The translations under genes and the position numbers were made by a program. Positions 1 to 8,135 of a stretch of 64,000 bases of DNA are shown here, piece after piece. A model generated the notes under the pieces. The model did no database searches, was not told the origin of the DNA, and saw only the letters and a list, made by a program, of their open reading frames with translations. The DNA lies in NCBI RefSeq assembly GCF_900114705.1, contig NZ_FOTW01000004.1, positions 496,001 to 560,000 on the forward strand, written 5' to 3'. The first letter of the stretch is position 1. Every line of letters begins with the position of its first letter. This DNA comes from Rugamonas rubra (lineage in GTDB: Bacteria > Pseudomonadota > Gammaproteobacteria > Burkholderiales > Burkholderiaceae_D).

Positions 1-540
1 ATCGCCACCATCGACGGCGGCGCGGGCAACGACAGCATCATCGGTACGGCTGGCAAGGATGCCCTGTCCGGCGGCGCTGGCAATGACACCATCACCGGCG
101 GCGTTGGTGCTGACGTCCTGTCCGGCGGCGCTGGCAACGACATCTTCAAGTTCGAAACTCTGGACGGTTCCGATTCGACCCTGGCTAAAACCGACGTCAT
201 CAGCGACTTCGTGGCTAACACCTACGGCAACGGCACCGCCGGCGCTGCTGGTACTGGCGCTGTCACCTCGGACGCTACCCTGCGCACCGGCGACATCATC
301 GACCTGAACGTCGATACCGGCACCTTCTCGAAAGTGGTTGTCAGCGTGCAAACCAACGCCGCCGACGCAACCGTGTTCCTGCAGAACACCGGCACGTCGA
401 CCACCGACACCATCGCTGTTGCTCTGGATTCCACGACCGGCAAGCTGTACATCGATCTGGACTCCAACGGTACCGCCGACACGGTCATCCAACTGACCGG
501 CGTCACCACCATCACCGCTGCCGCATTCCTGCTGCACTAA
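1..540 (+). CDS. RTX-type calcium-binding secreted protein, C-terminal part (5' end outside window)
   Basis: The open frame enters from the left edge and ends at TAA 538-540. The first 50 residues hold nonapeptide RTX repeats (GGAGNDSII, GGAGNDTIT, GGVGADVLS, GGAGNDIFK), which in this family bind calcium and fold as a beta-roll outside the cell. A roughly 120-residue Asp/Thr/Ala-rich segment follows and ends in AAAFLLH; a hydrophobic extreme C-terminus is typical of type I secretion signals. The type I secretion genes directly downstream are the likely export machinery, which is inference from position. The N-terminal passenger domains are missing, so the activity (adhesin, protease, S-layer-like or other) cannot be told. 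Confidence 0.85.
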   Translation: MATIDGGAGNDSIIGTAGKDALSGGAGNDTITGGVGADVLSGGAGNDIFKFETLDGSDSTLAKTDVISDFVANTYGNGTAGAAGTGAVTSDATLRTGDIIDLNVDTGTFSKVVVSVQTNAADATVFLQNTGTSTTDTIAVALDSTTGKLYIDLDSNGTADTVIQLTGVTTITAAAFLLH

Positions 541-588
541 TCAGTGATCGGCTAGTCCCCCGCGCGAGTGGGGGATGACACCGCGAAG

Positions 589-621
589 CCCGCCTCCCTG
601 CAACGGAGGCGGGTTTTTTTT
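589..621 (+). terminator. Rho-independent terminator of the RTX gene
   Basis: A perfect 9-bp stem (589-597 with 605-613, CCCGCCTCC/GGAGGCGGG) with a 7-nt loop is followed by eight T. It lies 48 bases after the RTX stop codon, so the secretion operon should depend on its own promoter. Confidence 0.9.
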
Positions 622-638
622 CATTTCCCGCAAAAAAT

Positions 639-654
639 TGTGACGCACATCACA
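639..654 (+). promoter_or_regulatory. CRP-type operator, TGTGA-N6-TCACA
   Basis: The half-sites TGTGA (639-643) and TCACA (650-654) are separated by six bases and flanked by A-rich and T-rich steps, matching both halves of the E. coli CRP consensus. The centre (646.5) lies about 41 bp upstream of the start point implied by the GATAAT hexamer at 674-679, the class II activator geometry. The cognate protein in this organism (CRP, Vfr-like or other family member) is not known from this window. Confidence 0.75.
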
Positions 655-673
655 TTTTCCAATTGTTTTGAGC

Positions 674-679
674 GATAAT
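674..679 (+). promoter_or_regulatory. Probable -10 element of the secretion operon
   Basis: GATAAT matches TATAAT at five of six positions. The segment at the expected -35 place (about 651-656) is not a good TTGACA and overlaps the CRP-type site, as expected for an activator-dependent promoter. The leader to the ATG at 747 would be about 60 nt. Confidence 0.5.
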
Positions 680-746
680 GTAGCTTCTCGCCGCTGTCGC
701 GGTAGCCTTGCCGTCCAGCCGTTTAACATTGCACTGTGATGTATCA

Positions 747-2546
747 ATGAAAAATTTCCTCAAACCTAAGAACGAGATCGAACAGGCGCTCGCCACGTTC
801 AAAGGCACCTTCATGACCGTCGGCTGCTTCAGCGCGGTCAGCAACATGCTGATGCTGGTGCCCTCCTTGTACATGCTGCAGGTCTACGACCGTGTGCTGC
901 CCAGCCGCAACGAGACCACGCTGTTGATGCTGACCCTGATGATGCTGGGCGCCTACCTGTTCATGAGCCTGCTCGAACTGGTGCGCAGCTTCGTGCTGGT
1001 GCGCGTCGGCGCCCGCTTCGACCTGCAGATGAACCAGCGTGTCTACACCGCCGCGTTCGAGCAGAACTTGAAGAAGGCCGGCGGCAACGCTGGCCAGGCG
1101 CTGAGCGACCTGACCAATATCCGTCAATTCCTGACCGGCAACGCGCTGTTCGCGTTCTTCGACGCGCCATGGTTCCCCGTCTACCTGATCGTCATCTTCA
1201 TGTTCGAACCTTCGCTGGGCGTGTTCGCGTTGTGCGGCACGGCCGTGCTGGTGGCGCTGGCCTACATCAATGAGCGCGTCTCGCACAAGCCCTTGGCCGA
1301 GGCCAACACCATGGCCATCGCCTCGAACAACCTGGCGACCAACAATTTGCGCAACGCCGAGGTGATCGAATCGATGGGCATGTTGCCCAACCTGATGAGC
1401 CGCTGGTTGTCGCTGCATTCGCGCTTCCTGCAACTGCAGGCCGAGGCCAGCGAAAAGGCCGGCCGCGTCGCCGCCGTGACCAAGTTCGTTCAGGTCTCGC
1501 TGCAGTCGCTGGTGCTCGGCTATGGCGCGCTGCTGGCGGTGGAGGGAAAGATCACCTCCGGCATGATGATTGCCGCCTCGATCCTGGTCGGCCGCGCGCT
1601 GCAGCCGGTGCAGCAGGTCATCGGCGTGTGGAAAAGCTACAGCAACACCCGCAGCGCCTACGAGCGCCTGGTCAAACTGCTGGGCGACAACCCCGAGCGT
1701 TCCGCCGGCATGCCCCTGCCCAAGCCGGTCGGCGCCGTCGCCGTCGAAGGCGTGACGGCGGCGCCGCCGGGCGTCCAGGTGCCGGTGTTGAAGGGTGTTA
1801 ATTTCGCCATCGTCGCCGGCGACGTGCTCGGCGTGATCGGCCCAAGCGGTTCGGGCAAGTCGACGCTGGCCCGTTTGCTGGTCGGCGTCTGGCCTTCCAT
1901 GGTCGGCAAGGTGCGCCTGGACGGCGCCGACATCTACGCCTGGAACAAGGCCCAGCTGGGACCGCATATCGGCTACCTGCCACAGGACATCGAATTATTC
2001 GCCGGCACGGTCAGCGAGAACATCGCCCGCTTCGGCGAGATCGTGCCCGACCAAGTGGTGCAGGCGGCCAAGCGGGCCGGCGTGCACGACATGATCCTGC
2101 ACATGGCCAAGGGTTACGACACCGTGCTCGGCGACGGCGGCGCCGGCCTGTCCGGCGGCCAGCGCCAGCGCCTCGGCCTGGCGCGCGCGCTGTACGGCGA
2201 CCCCGCCCTGATCGTGCTCGATGAACCGAATTCGAACCTAGACGACGCCGGCGAGCAGGCCCTGGTGCTGGCGATCAACGAGCTGCGCCAGCGCGGCAAG
2301 ACCATCGTGCTGATCACCCACCGCACCAACATCATCAGCGCCACTTCCAGGCTGCTGATCCTGCGCGAGGGCAGCGTGGCGGCCTACGGCCCGACCCGCG
2401 AGGTGCTCGCCGCCCTCAACGAATCGAACCAAAAAGCCTTGGCCCAGCAGCAGGCTAAGGCGGCCCCGGCCCAGCCGCCCGCCGCCGCGCCGCAGGCGCC
2501 CGCCGCCGCAGTCGCCGAGACGGCAGCCATTAAGGAACAGGAGTAA
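747..2546 (+). CDS. Type I secretion system permease/ATPase (PrtD/HlyB-like)
   Basis: Inner-membrane ABC exporter that energises one-step secretion of RTX proteins. The N-terminal half (about residues 20-310) is the six-helix membrane domain. The C-terminal half is the nucleotide-binding domain with Walker [10 protein letters not shown] (residues 365-373), the signature [13 protein letters not shown] from residue 468 and Walker B IVLDEP from residue 489. There is no N-terminal C39 peptidase-like domain, so it belongs to the PrtD subtype. The ATG at 747 ([10 protein letters not shown]) starts where PrtD proteins start; an upstream in-frame start at 708 would add 13 unconserved residues. The last 35 residues are an Ala/Pro/Gln-rich tail. 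The adaptor gene follows after 2 bp. Confidence 0.93.
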   Translation: MKNFLKPKNEIEQALATFKGTFMTVGCFSAVSNMLMLVPSLYMLQVYDRVLPSRNETTLLMLTLMMLGAYLFMSLLELVRSFVLVRVGARFDLQMNQRVYTAAFEQNLKKAGGNAGQALSDLTNIRQFLTGNALFAFFDAPWFPVYLIVIFMFEPSLGVFALCGTAVLVALAYINERVSHKPLAEANTMAIASNNLATNNLRNAEVIESMGMLPNLMSRWLSLHSRFLQLQAEASEKAGRVAAVTKFVQVSLQSLVLGYGALLAVEGKITSGMMIAASILVGRALQPVQQVIGVWKSYSNTRSAYERLVKLLGDNPERSAGMPLPKPVGAVAVEGVTAAPPGVQVPVLKGVNFAIVAGDVLGVIGPSGSGKSTLARLLVGVWPSMVGKVRLDGADIYAWNKAQLGPHIGYLPQDIELFAGTVSENIARFGEIVPDQVVQAAKRAGVHDMILHMAKGYDTVLGDGGAGLSGGQRQRLGLARALYGDPALIVLDEPNSNLDDAGEQALVLAINELRQRGKTIVLITHRTNIISATSRLLILREGSVAAYGPTREVLAALNESNQKALAQQQAKAAPAQPPAAAPQAPAAAVAETAAIKEQE

Positions 2547-2548
2547 CC

Positions 2549-3910
2549 ATGCGTAACATTTTAAGCAAAGACAGCGCCCCGACCGACGTGGTGTCGCGCG
2601 ATGTCACCCCGTTGACCGTCAACACCGACGCCAGCGCCTACAGCCGCCTAGGCTGGCTGATCGTCCTGCTGGGCGTGGGCGGCTTCTTCTTGTGGGCCTG
2701 TTTCGCGCCGCTCGATAAGGGCGTGCCGATGTCCGGCACGGTGACCAAGGAGGGCAGCCGCAAGGCGGTGCAGCACCAGATCGGCGGCACCATCCAAGAG
2801 ATCCTGGTCAAGGACGGCGACATCGTGGCCAAGGGGCAGGTGCTGGTGCGCATGAACAGCACCCAGGCCAGCACCCAGACCGAGACCACCCGCTCGCAGT
2901 ACATCACCGCGCGCACCGCCGAGGCGCGGCTGCAGGCCGAGCTGGCCGGCGCCAGCGCGCCGGCCTTCCCGCCCAGCCTGCTGCCCTACAAGGCCGACCC
3001 GCGCGTCATCGCCGGCTTCGAGCTGCAAACGCAGTTGTTCAATTCCCGTCGCGGCTCGCTCAACAGCGAACTGTCGGCCTACGACGAGAACATCGCCGGC
3101 ATCAAGTCGCAACTGGCTGGCATCGAGGAATCACGCGACGCCAAAAAAGCCCAGCTCGGCTTCCTCAAGGAACAACTCGACAACTTGCGCGATCTTGCGC
3201 GCGAAGGCTACGTGGCGCGTACCCGTCTGCTCGATGCAGAGCGTAGCTACTCGCAGATCAGCGGCGCCATTGCCGAGGATATCGGCAATATCGGCCGCTA
3301 CCGCCGCCAGATCATGGAGATGGGCCTGCGTCGCCAGCAGCGTGGTCAGGATTTCCAGAAAGAAGTGCGCACCAACCTGGCCGACGTGCAGCGCGAGGCC
3401 GAGAGCCTGGTCAGCCGCATCGCCGGGCAGGAGTACGAGCTGGGGAACACCGACGTGAAAGCGGGGGTCGATGGCACCATCGTTGGACTGGCCGTGTTCA
3501 CGCCGGGCGGCGTGGTGGGGCCGGGCGCCAAGATGATGGAGATCGTGCCGAGCGCCGATCCGCTGGTGGTGGAAGGGCAGTTGCCGGTCAATCTGATCGA
3601 CCGCGTGCACAACGGCCTGCCGGTCGATCTGATCTTCTCCGCCTTCAACACCAACCAGACGCCGCACATTTCCGGCGTGGTGATCCAGGTGTCGGCCGAC
3701 CGCGCCGTCGAGGAGCGCACCGGCAACCCGTACTACAAGGTGCGCGCCAGGGTCTCGCCCGAGGGCGTGAAGATGATCGCGCAGAAGAAGCTGGATATAC
3801 AGGCCGGCATGCCGGTTGAAATGTTCGTCAAGACTGGCGAGCGCACCTTGATGAGCTACCTGCTCAAGCCGGTCTTCGACCGCGCTAAATCGTCCATGTC
3901 GGAGGAGTGA
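2549..3910 (+). CDS. HlyD-family type I secretion periplasmic adaptor (PrtE-like)
   Basis: Membrane-fusion subunit linking the ABC exporter to the outer-membrane channel. It has a cytoplasmic N-terminus, one transmembrane helix (about residues 34-53, WLIVLLGVGGFFLWACF), a biotinyl-lipoyl half-motif (HQIGGTIQEILVKDGD, about 74-89), a long alpha-hairpin/coiled coil (about 150-290) and a C-terminal beta-barrel region (GVVIQVSADR, MPVEMFVKTG). Length 453 is normal for the family. AGGAG at 2537-2541 supports the start. Translation is coupled to the channel gene, whose ATG overlaps this stop codon. Confidence 0.93.
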   Translation: MRNILSKDSAPTDVVSRDVTPLTVNTDASAYSRLGWLIVLLGVGGFFLWACFAPLDKGVPMSGTVTKEGSRKAVQHQIGGTIQEILVKDGDIVAKGQVLVRMNSTQASTQTETTRSQYITARTAEARLQAELAGASAPAFPPSLLPYKADPRVIAGFELQTQLFNSRRGSLNSELSAYDENIAGIKSQLAGIEESRDAKKAQLGFLKEQLDNLRDLAREGYVARTRLLDAERSYSQISGAIAEDIGNIGRYRRQIMEMGLRRQQRGQDFQKEVRTNLADVQREAESLVSRIAGQEYELGNTDVKAGVDGTIVGLAVFTPGGVVGPGAKMMEIVPSADPLVVEGQLPVNLIDRVHNGLPVDLIFSAFNTNQTPHISGVVIQVSADRAVEERTGNPYYKVRARVSPEGVKMIAQKKLDIQAGMPVEMFVKTGERTLMSYLLKPVFDRAKSSMSEE

Positions 3911-5253
3911 TGGTGGCCCGATTGTCGAAAGCACTACCGCGTCCGCTCGCCGGCGCGCTGGCCGTCGGCGCCGCACTGCTGCTGCATAGCTCAGGCGCCA
4001 TGGCCTTGGGTTTGATGCAGGCCTACGAGGCGGCCTTGCAGAACGACCCCGTCTACCGCTCGGCGTATTTCGCCAACGAGGGCGGCAAGGAAAACCGTCA
4101 GCTGGGTCTATCGAACCTGCTGCCCAGCCTGTCGGCAAACTACAGCGGCAGCCAGAACCGGACCACCCGTGTCATCGGTAAGACGACCCTTCCCGAGGAC
4201 TACATCAGCCGTTCGGCCGGTGTGCAACTGCGCCAGACCTTGTTCAATCTGGATGCCTGGGCACGCTTTAAGCAGGGCCAGGCGCAAAGCAAATATGCCG
4301 CCTCGCAGTTCGCCAGCCAGCAACAGGAGGTGATCGTCCGCGTGGTCAACGCCTATTTGGACGTGCTGTACAAGGACGATCTACTGAACCTGTCCCGTGC
4401 CGAGCGCGACCTGTACACTGAGCAGCGCAAGGTCAACGACAAGATGTTCGAAAAGGGCGAGGGAACTCGCACCGACATGCTGGAAACCCAGGCCCGGCTG
4501 GATGTGGCGGAGGCCCAGGTGTTGGAAAGCATAGACGGCGTCGCCAACGCACGCGAGACCTTGGCTAAGATCATCGGCAGCGACGTCGGCGACCTCGATC
4601 CCCTGGCGCCAGACTTCCGCGTCCGGCCGTCGGACGGCCAGAGCTTCGAAGATTGGAAAGCGATCGCCATGGAGCGCAATCCGGACATCAAGACCTTGAC
4701 GGTCGGCACCGAGATTGCCCGCCAGGAGTTTAACAAGGCGATGGCCGGTCATGCCCCGCGCGTCGATTTTGTCGCAAACTACAGCAAGGGCTCGTCCGAC
4801 TCGATCACCACGGTCAACCAGGACACCACGGTGCGCAGCATCGGCATCCAGTTGAATGTTCCACTTTACTCCGGCGGCTCGGTCAACGCGCAGGCGCGCC
4901 AGGCCATCGCCAACGAGGAAAAGGCCAAGTCCGATTTGCAGGGGCAGATCAACAAGGTGCTGGTTGAGCTGCGCAAGGACTACAACGCCTTGCTCAGCAG
5001 CGTAGCGCGCATCGGCGCGCTAGAGAAGTCGGTCGCCTCGGCGGAACTGCTGATGAAGGCCACCACCCAGAGCATCAAGGGTGGCGTGCGCATCAACCTG
5101 GACCTGCTGAACGCACGCCAGCAGTTCTACACCAGCAAGCGCGATCTGGCACAGGCGCGCTACAACTATCTGTTGACCTCGCTGCGCATGCGCGCCTCGG
5201 CCGGCTTGCTGGCCGCCGACGACGTGCGCGACACGGCGATGTACTTCCGCTAA
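3910..5253 (+). CDS. TolC-family outer-membrane channel of the type I system
   Basis: Outer-membrane/periplasmic tunnel protein. It opens with an Arg/Lys-containing N-terminus, a hydrophobic stretch (LAGALAVGAALLL) and an AMA cleavage site before LGLMQAYEAALQNDPVY, the usual start of mature TolC. Two internally similar OEP halves follow (NVPLYSGGSVNAQARQA marks the second). The ATG at 3910 overlaps the previous stop as TGATG; a GTG at 3907 is also in frame, but its position within GGAGGAG makes it less likely. Length 447 is ordinary. Confidence 0.93.
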   Translation: MVARLSKALPRPLAGALAVGAALLLHSSGAMALGLMQAYEAALQNDPVYRSAYFANEGGKENRQLGLSNLLPSLSANYSGSQNRTTRVIGKTTLPEDYISRSAGVQLRQTLFNLDAWARFKQGQAQSKYAASQFASQQQEVIVRVVNAYLDVLYKDDLLNLSRAERDLYTEQRKVNDKMFEKGEGTRTDMLETQARLDVAEAQVLESIDGVANARETLAKIIGSDVGDLDPLAPDFRVRPSDGQSFEDWKAIAMERNPDIKTLTVGTEIARQEFNKAMAGHAPRVDFVANYSKGSSDSITTVNQDTTVRSIGIQLNVPLYSGGSVNAQARQAIANEEKAKSDLQGQINKVLVELRKDYNALLSSVARIGALEKSVASAELLMKATTQSIKGGVRINLDLLNARQQFYTSKRDLAQARYNYLLTSLRMRASAGLLAADDVRDTAMYFR

Positions 5254-5274
5254 GCGGCCGGCGGAGGGATCGAC

Positions 5275-5481
5275 ATGTTGAACGATGAGGTGGAAGTGAC
5301 GGTCGACGGCGTCAGCTATAGGTTGGGCGAGCTGAGCGAGGCGGCCCGCGAGCAGGTCACCAACCTGCAGTTCGTCGACGCGCAGATGGCCGAGCTGAAC
5401 GCCAAGCTGGCGGTGTTCCAGACCGCCCGCAACGCCTACCAGTCGGTGTTGCAGCAACTGGTGCCGCGCGCCCGGCAGTAG
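5275..5481 (+). CDS. Small DUF6447-like protein of the secretion operon
   Basis: 68 residues: a short beta-type head (EVEVTVDGVSYRLGELS) followed by one helical segment (LQFVDAQMAELNAKLAVFQ) that could form a coiled coil. The pattern matches, from memory, the DUF6447 family often found beside RTX/type I secretion genes. Its role is unknown; cytoplasmic location is inferred because no signal or membrane segment is present. GGAGG at 5262-5266 supports the start 21 bases after the tolC-like stop. It is the last gene before a strong terminator. Confidence 0.75.
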   Translation: MLNDEVEVTVDGVSYRLGELSEAAREQVTNLQFVDAQMAELNAKLAVFQTARNAYQSVLQQLVPRARQ

Positions 5482-5484
5482 CGC

Positions 5485-5540
5485 GGCGCGGACGAAAAAA
5501 GGGCGGACCAGCGCGGTCCGCCCTTTTTTTCGTCCGCGCC
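5485..5540. terminator. Symmetric bidirectional terminator between convergent genes
   Basis: A 25-bp inverted repeat (5485-5509 against 5515-5540, one extra T in the right arm) with a 5-nt loop. The GC-rich core (GGGCGGACC) is bounded by A6 on the left and T7 on the right, so the same hairpin gives a U-tract on either strand. It lies 4 bases after the 5275 gene and 22 bases from the trhO stop and should end both transcripts. Confidence 0.9.
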
Positions 5541-5561
5541 CGGCGCACCGGGCGCCAGGCC

Positions 5562-6470
5562 TCAGGCCTCAGGCTGCTGCTTGCCGTGGCAGTGCGGGCA
5601 GGACACCTCATAGACGTACTCGGGCGACAACTGCTGGCGCGGCGTGACCACGGCCCGGCAGACGAAGCACTGCACCGTCTCGGTCGGCTGCAACTGCGGG
5701 TCGAGCGCGGTGCGGTAGTCGAACACGAAGCAGTCACCCGTGTAGTGGGCGCCGCCGACCTCCTCGAAGTACTTGAGGATGCCGCCCTCGAGCTGGTAGA
5801 CGCTGTCGTAGCCGATGTTCTGCATGTGGATCGCCGCCTTCTCGCAGCGGATGCCGCCGGTGCAGAAGGTCACCACGGTCTTGCCGGCGAAGTCGTCCTT
5901 GTGCGCGGCGATCACCTCGGGGAACTCGGTGAACTTGGCGATGCGGTAGTCAACCGTGTTGTCGAAGGTGCCGACGTCGACCTCGAAGTCGTTGCGCGTG
6001 TCGACCATCACCACCGGCTTGCCGGCGTCGTCGACGCCGTTGTCGAGCCAGCGCTTGAGCGTCTTGGCCTCGACGAAGGGGGCGCGGCCGTCCTCCGGCT
6101 TGATCAGCGGCATGCGCATGGTGATGATCTCTTTTTTGATCTTCACCAGCATGCGCTTGTGCGACTGCTCGGCCGAGTAGCTCTCCTTGACCTCGAGGTC
6201 GGCGAAGCGGGCGTCGCTGCGCACCCAGGCCAGGTAGCGGTCGATCTGGCCGCGCGGGCCGGACAGGAACATGTTGATGCCCTCGGGCGTGAGCAAAATG
6301 GTGCCCTTGAGGCCCAGCTCGGCGCAAATGGCCTGGTACTGCGGGCGCATTTCCTCGGTGTCGTCGAAGGTGATGAACTTGTAGGCGGAGATGTTGACGT
6401 GCAGCGCGGCGGCGGCCGCCGCTGCGGCTGCGCCGGCCTGGTCGGCGGCGCTGGAGGTGTGCTCTTGCAT
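5562..6470 (-). CDS. trhO: tRNA uridine(34) hydroxylase, rhodanese family (TrhO/YceA)
   Basis: Family enzymes hydroxylate U34 of certain tRNAs (ho5U formation), an oxygen-dependent cytoplasmic wobble modification. The N-terminal ferredoxin-like domain includes [16 protein letters not shown] (about residues 56-71). The rhodanese domain carries the active-site loop [10 protein letters not shown] with C203 and C209. The C-terminus has two CxxC pairs (CFVC, CPHC) as in YceA relatives with a zinc-ribbon-like tail. An unusual run of nine alanines at residues 14-22 lengthens the N-terminus, so a downstream start cannot be excluded. Confidence 0.93.
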   Translation of the reverse strand: MQEHTSSAADQAGAAAAAAAAALHVNISAYKFITFDDTEEMRPQYQAICAELGLKGTILLTPEGINMFLSGPRGQIDRYLAWVRSDARFADLEVKESYSAEQSHKRMLVKIKKEIITMRMPLIKPEDGRAPFVEAKTLKRWLDNGVDDAGKPVVMVDTRNDFEVDVGTFDNTVDYRIAKFTEFPEVIAAHKDDFAGKTVVTFCTGGIRCEKAAIHMQNIGYDSVYQLEGGILKYFEEVGGAHYTGDCFVFDYRTALDPQLQPTETVQCFVCRAVVTPRQQLSPEYVYEVSCPHCHGKQQPEA

Positions 6471-6660
6471 GGTGCGTATCGGTAAAAAGCGGGACAGGCG
6501 ACATTATAAGCGCTAACGCGGCGGCGGGCGCCGCCGCTGCCTGTTTATTGGGCAAATTGTGGGCGCCGCGCCGCCGCTTGGGTTTTGCGGCGTATCATGG
6601 TCGTTGGCTGCCGATGCGCCCACCATACCATTTGAACTATGTCGTCTGAGGTAACGTCGA

Positions 6661-6987
6661 ATGGATACGAGTCGGGGAAAGAGGATCCGCTTCACCAAGA
6701 AGCAGCTATGTCATGCGTTTAAACATGCGGCTGACTTTGGCATTTTTGGCCAACGGGATTCTGCAAGTTTGCATGCTTTTCAAATGGCGTTGCTTCGGCA
6801 CGTGGCATCGCCGCACACCGTGGTATGCGTCGGTAGCTTCAGAAACTTGCCAGTGGTACATTTGGTGGATAGGTCTAGCGGGCTAAACGTTATACGCAAG
6901 CCGAATGGCGATTTTTTGTCCGCCTGGAAGTTGACAGAATTACAGTTGTGGCATGTGCTAAACACGGGAAGATTGGGAGGTGGGTGA
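6661..6987 (+). CDS. Orphan colicin D-type tRNase domain protein
   Basis: The 108 residues look like a complete colicin D catalytic domain with no receptor-binding or translocation part. The family cleaves the anticodon loop of tRNA-Arg. Visible marks are KHAADFGIFG (K21, H22; the Lys/His region holding the catalytic His of colicin D), the segment with HVASPHTVVCVGSFR, and FLSAWKLTELQL (S87, W89), matching the conserved Ser-x-Trp-Lys stretch. A TAA lies in frame 7 bases before the ATG, so this is not simply the 3' end of a longer open gene. GAGG lies 8 bases before the start. Base composition is AT-richer than trhO and dnaE. The immunity gene overlaps its stop codon. The family call is from motif memory. 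Confidence 0.75.
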   Translation: MDTSRGKRIRFTKKQLCHAFKHAADFGIFGQRDSASLHAFQMALLRHVASPHTVVCVGSFRNLPVVHLVDRSSGLNVIRKPNGDFLSAWKLTELQLWHVLNTGRLGGG

Positions 6988-7301
6988 TGATTGACGCTTA
7001 CGCCATTTTCAGCAAGTTGCTGGCGAGCTATCTGAACCATGAGTTGTCTCTGCCGGACTTTCAACGTATTTTCATCGCACGGTTCAAGGCGGAGTCTCTG
7101 GCGCTCGATGAACCGCTGTTCCTCCTGCTTGATGAGCTTTTTGCCGTCCTCGATTCCTATACCGACGACATGGAGCTGTTGGCCAGCGACCCCAGCTATT
7201 ACCTGGACGAGCCCGGGGTGGAGCGCAAGGCGGCGGAAATTGCGGCGCGCATGGGGGAGTGGCATGCGCGCTCCCAATTGGCCTCAGCAAATTTTCGCTG
7301 A
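6987..7301 (+). CDS. Colicin D-like immunity protein (ImmD type)
   Basis: A 104-residue acidic helical protein. The ATG at 6987 overlaps the nuclease TGA as TGATG, with GGGAGG at 6975-6980. Features such as FQRIFIARFK, LFLLLDELFAVLDSYTDDME and LDEPGVERKAAEIAARM resemble the four-helix immunity proteins that bind colicin D as a tRNA mimic. Position, size, acidity and translational coupling all fit an immunity partner. An in-frame GTG lies further upstream, but the overlap and ribosome site favour 6987. Confidence 0.72.
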   Translation: MIDAYAIFSKLLASYLNHELSLPDFQRIFIARFKAESLALDEPLFLLLDELFAVLDSYTDDMELLASDPSYYLDEPGVERKAAEIAARMGEWHARSQLASANFR

Positions 7302-7330
7302 CTTCGCCACTGTAGACGAGGGCAGGGGGA

Positions 7331-7487
7331 TTATGCTGTGACAAGGCGCTGGCGTATCCAGTCGGCCGCCTGCAGCTCCGTCATGTTGCCGGCGGCGATG
7401 GCAAGCATGAAATTGATGGCGTCGAACTGCCAGTTGCTTGTCGTGGAGCGCAAAAACCGTATCTCGCCGCACCCATTGCCAGCTCAT
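7331..7487 (-). pseudogene. Doc-type (Fic-fold) toxin remnant with internal deletion
   Basis: The start codon at 7487 overlaps the antitoxin stop as ATGA, the normal arrangement. The first 20 residues (SWQWVRRDTVFALHDKQLAV) match the N-terminus of death-on-curing toxins. In another frame, ending at TAA 7331-7333, lies a typical Doc C-terminus (INFMLAIAAGNMTELQAADW, then IRQRLVTA). The central part with the HxFxxGNKR motif, about 75 residues by comparison with normal Doc length, is absent and the frame changes near 7425-7430. Read from the start codon, translation goes out of frame and runs to about 7284. Toxin activity should be lost. Confidence 0.8.
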
Positions 7488-7711
7488 TTGGCGAGCGCCC
7501 GCAGGATCTCGCGGTCGTCGTGCATGATCGACTCGGCCAAGGCCATCTGCCGCTCAAACGCCGGGTTGTACGGTGTGATGCGCATCGCGCCGTCCGGGGC
7601 CTCGGTCAGATACAGGGTATCGCCTTTCCGCACGTTCAGGATGCGACTGACCTCCTTGTTCAAGATCAGCCCCTCAGATGCACCTACGGTAGTTACTTTG
7701 ATTGCGATCAC
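7484..7711 (-). CDS. AbrB/MazE-like antitoxin of a Doc module
   Basis: 75 residues with a swapped-hairpin DNA-binding domain (IKVTTVGASEGLILNKEVSR, then LNVRKGDTLYLTEAP) and a C-terminal tail (NPAFERQMALAESIMHDDRE) that in intact systems neutralises the toxin. It starts with GTG at 7711; AAGGAGG at 7717-7723 with 5-base spacing makes this start convincing. The downstream toxin gene is deleted internally, so this is now a solitary antitoxin and probable autorepressor. Confidence 0.85.
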   Translation of the reverse strand: MIAIKVTTVGASEGLILNKEVSRILNVRKGDTLYLTEAPDGAMRITPYNPAFERQMALAESIMHDDREILRALAK

Positions 7712-7871
7712 GAGGTCCTCCTTTCTAAATGAGTTTTATTGTATATCTGGTCTAGCAAGGAAATACGCCAATTTTTTATGTACAATGATTCGGATTCCAT
7801 GGCCGTATCAGAGCCATGCCAAAGTAACACGCGAAACACCTTACTATTCAACAAGCTTTAGGGCGCACAAC

Positions 7872-8135
7872 ATGTACAGAATCGGTTTTCCGTTTTGGAA
7901 GCAGATGGCCCGTCTGGGCGTGCCCTTGAAGCTGAGAGTCAATGTGATCCGCGATGACGAGGCTGGCGTATTTGTGGCAACCAGCGACGATCTGCGGGGG
8001 CTGGTCTGCGAAGCGACGTCAATGGATGATCTCGTAAAAGAGGTGAACCTTGCCACATGCGAACTACTATCGCTGCAGATGCACTCGATGCCGGTTCCTC
8101 AGCCTATAACAGATCTGCGCCTTTGCCTGGCATGA
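7872..8135 (+). CDS. DUF1902/HicB-like antitoxin
   Basis: 87 residues starting MYRIGFPFWKQMARLGVPLK, then a partial HicB fold (VNVIRDDEAGVFVATSDDL, GLVCEATSMDDLVKEVN). The C-terminus lacks a separate ribbon-helix-helix domain, so the means of DNA binding is unclear. The stop (TGA 8133-8135) overlaps the start of the HicA-like gene. The frame is open far upstream to 7338, but that part is not conserved-looking and runs opposite the antitoxin above; the ATG at 7872 is where DUF1902 proteins start. Confidence 0.8.
   Translation: MYRIGFPFWKQMARLGVPLKLRVNVIRDDEAGVFVATSDDLRGLVCEATSMDDLVKEVNLATCELLSLQMHSMPVPQPITDLRLCLA

Noticed and set aside
7338..7871. N-terminal extension of the DUF1902 antitoxin back to 7338
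   Set aside because: The extension is antisense to the doc remnant and AbrB gene and Ser/Arg-rich; homology begins at ATG 7872.
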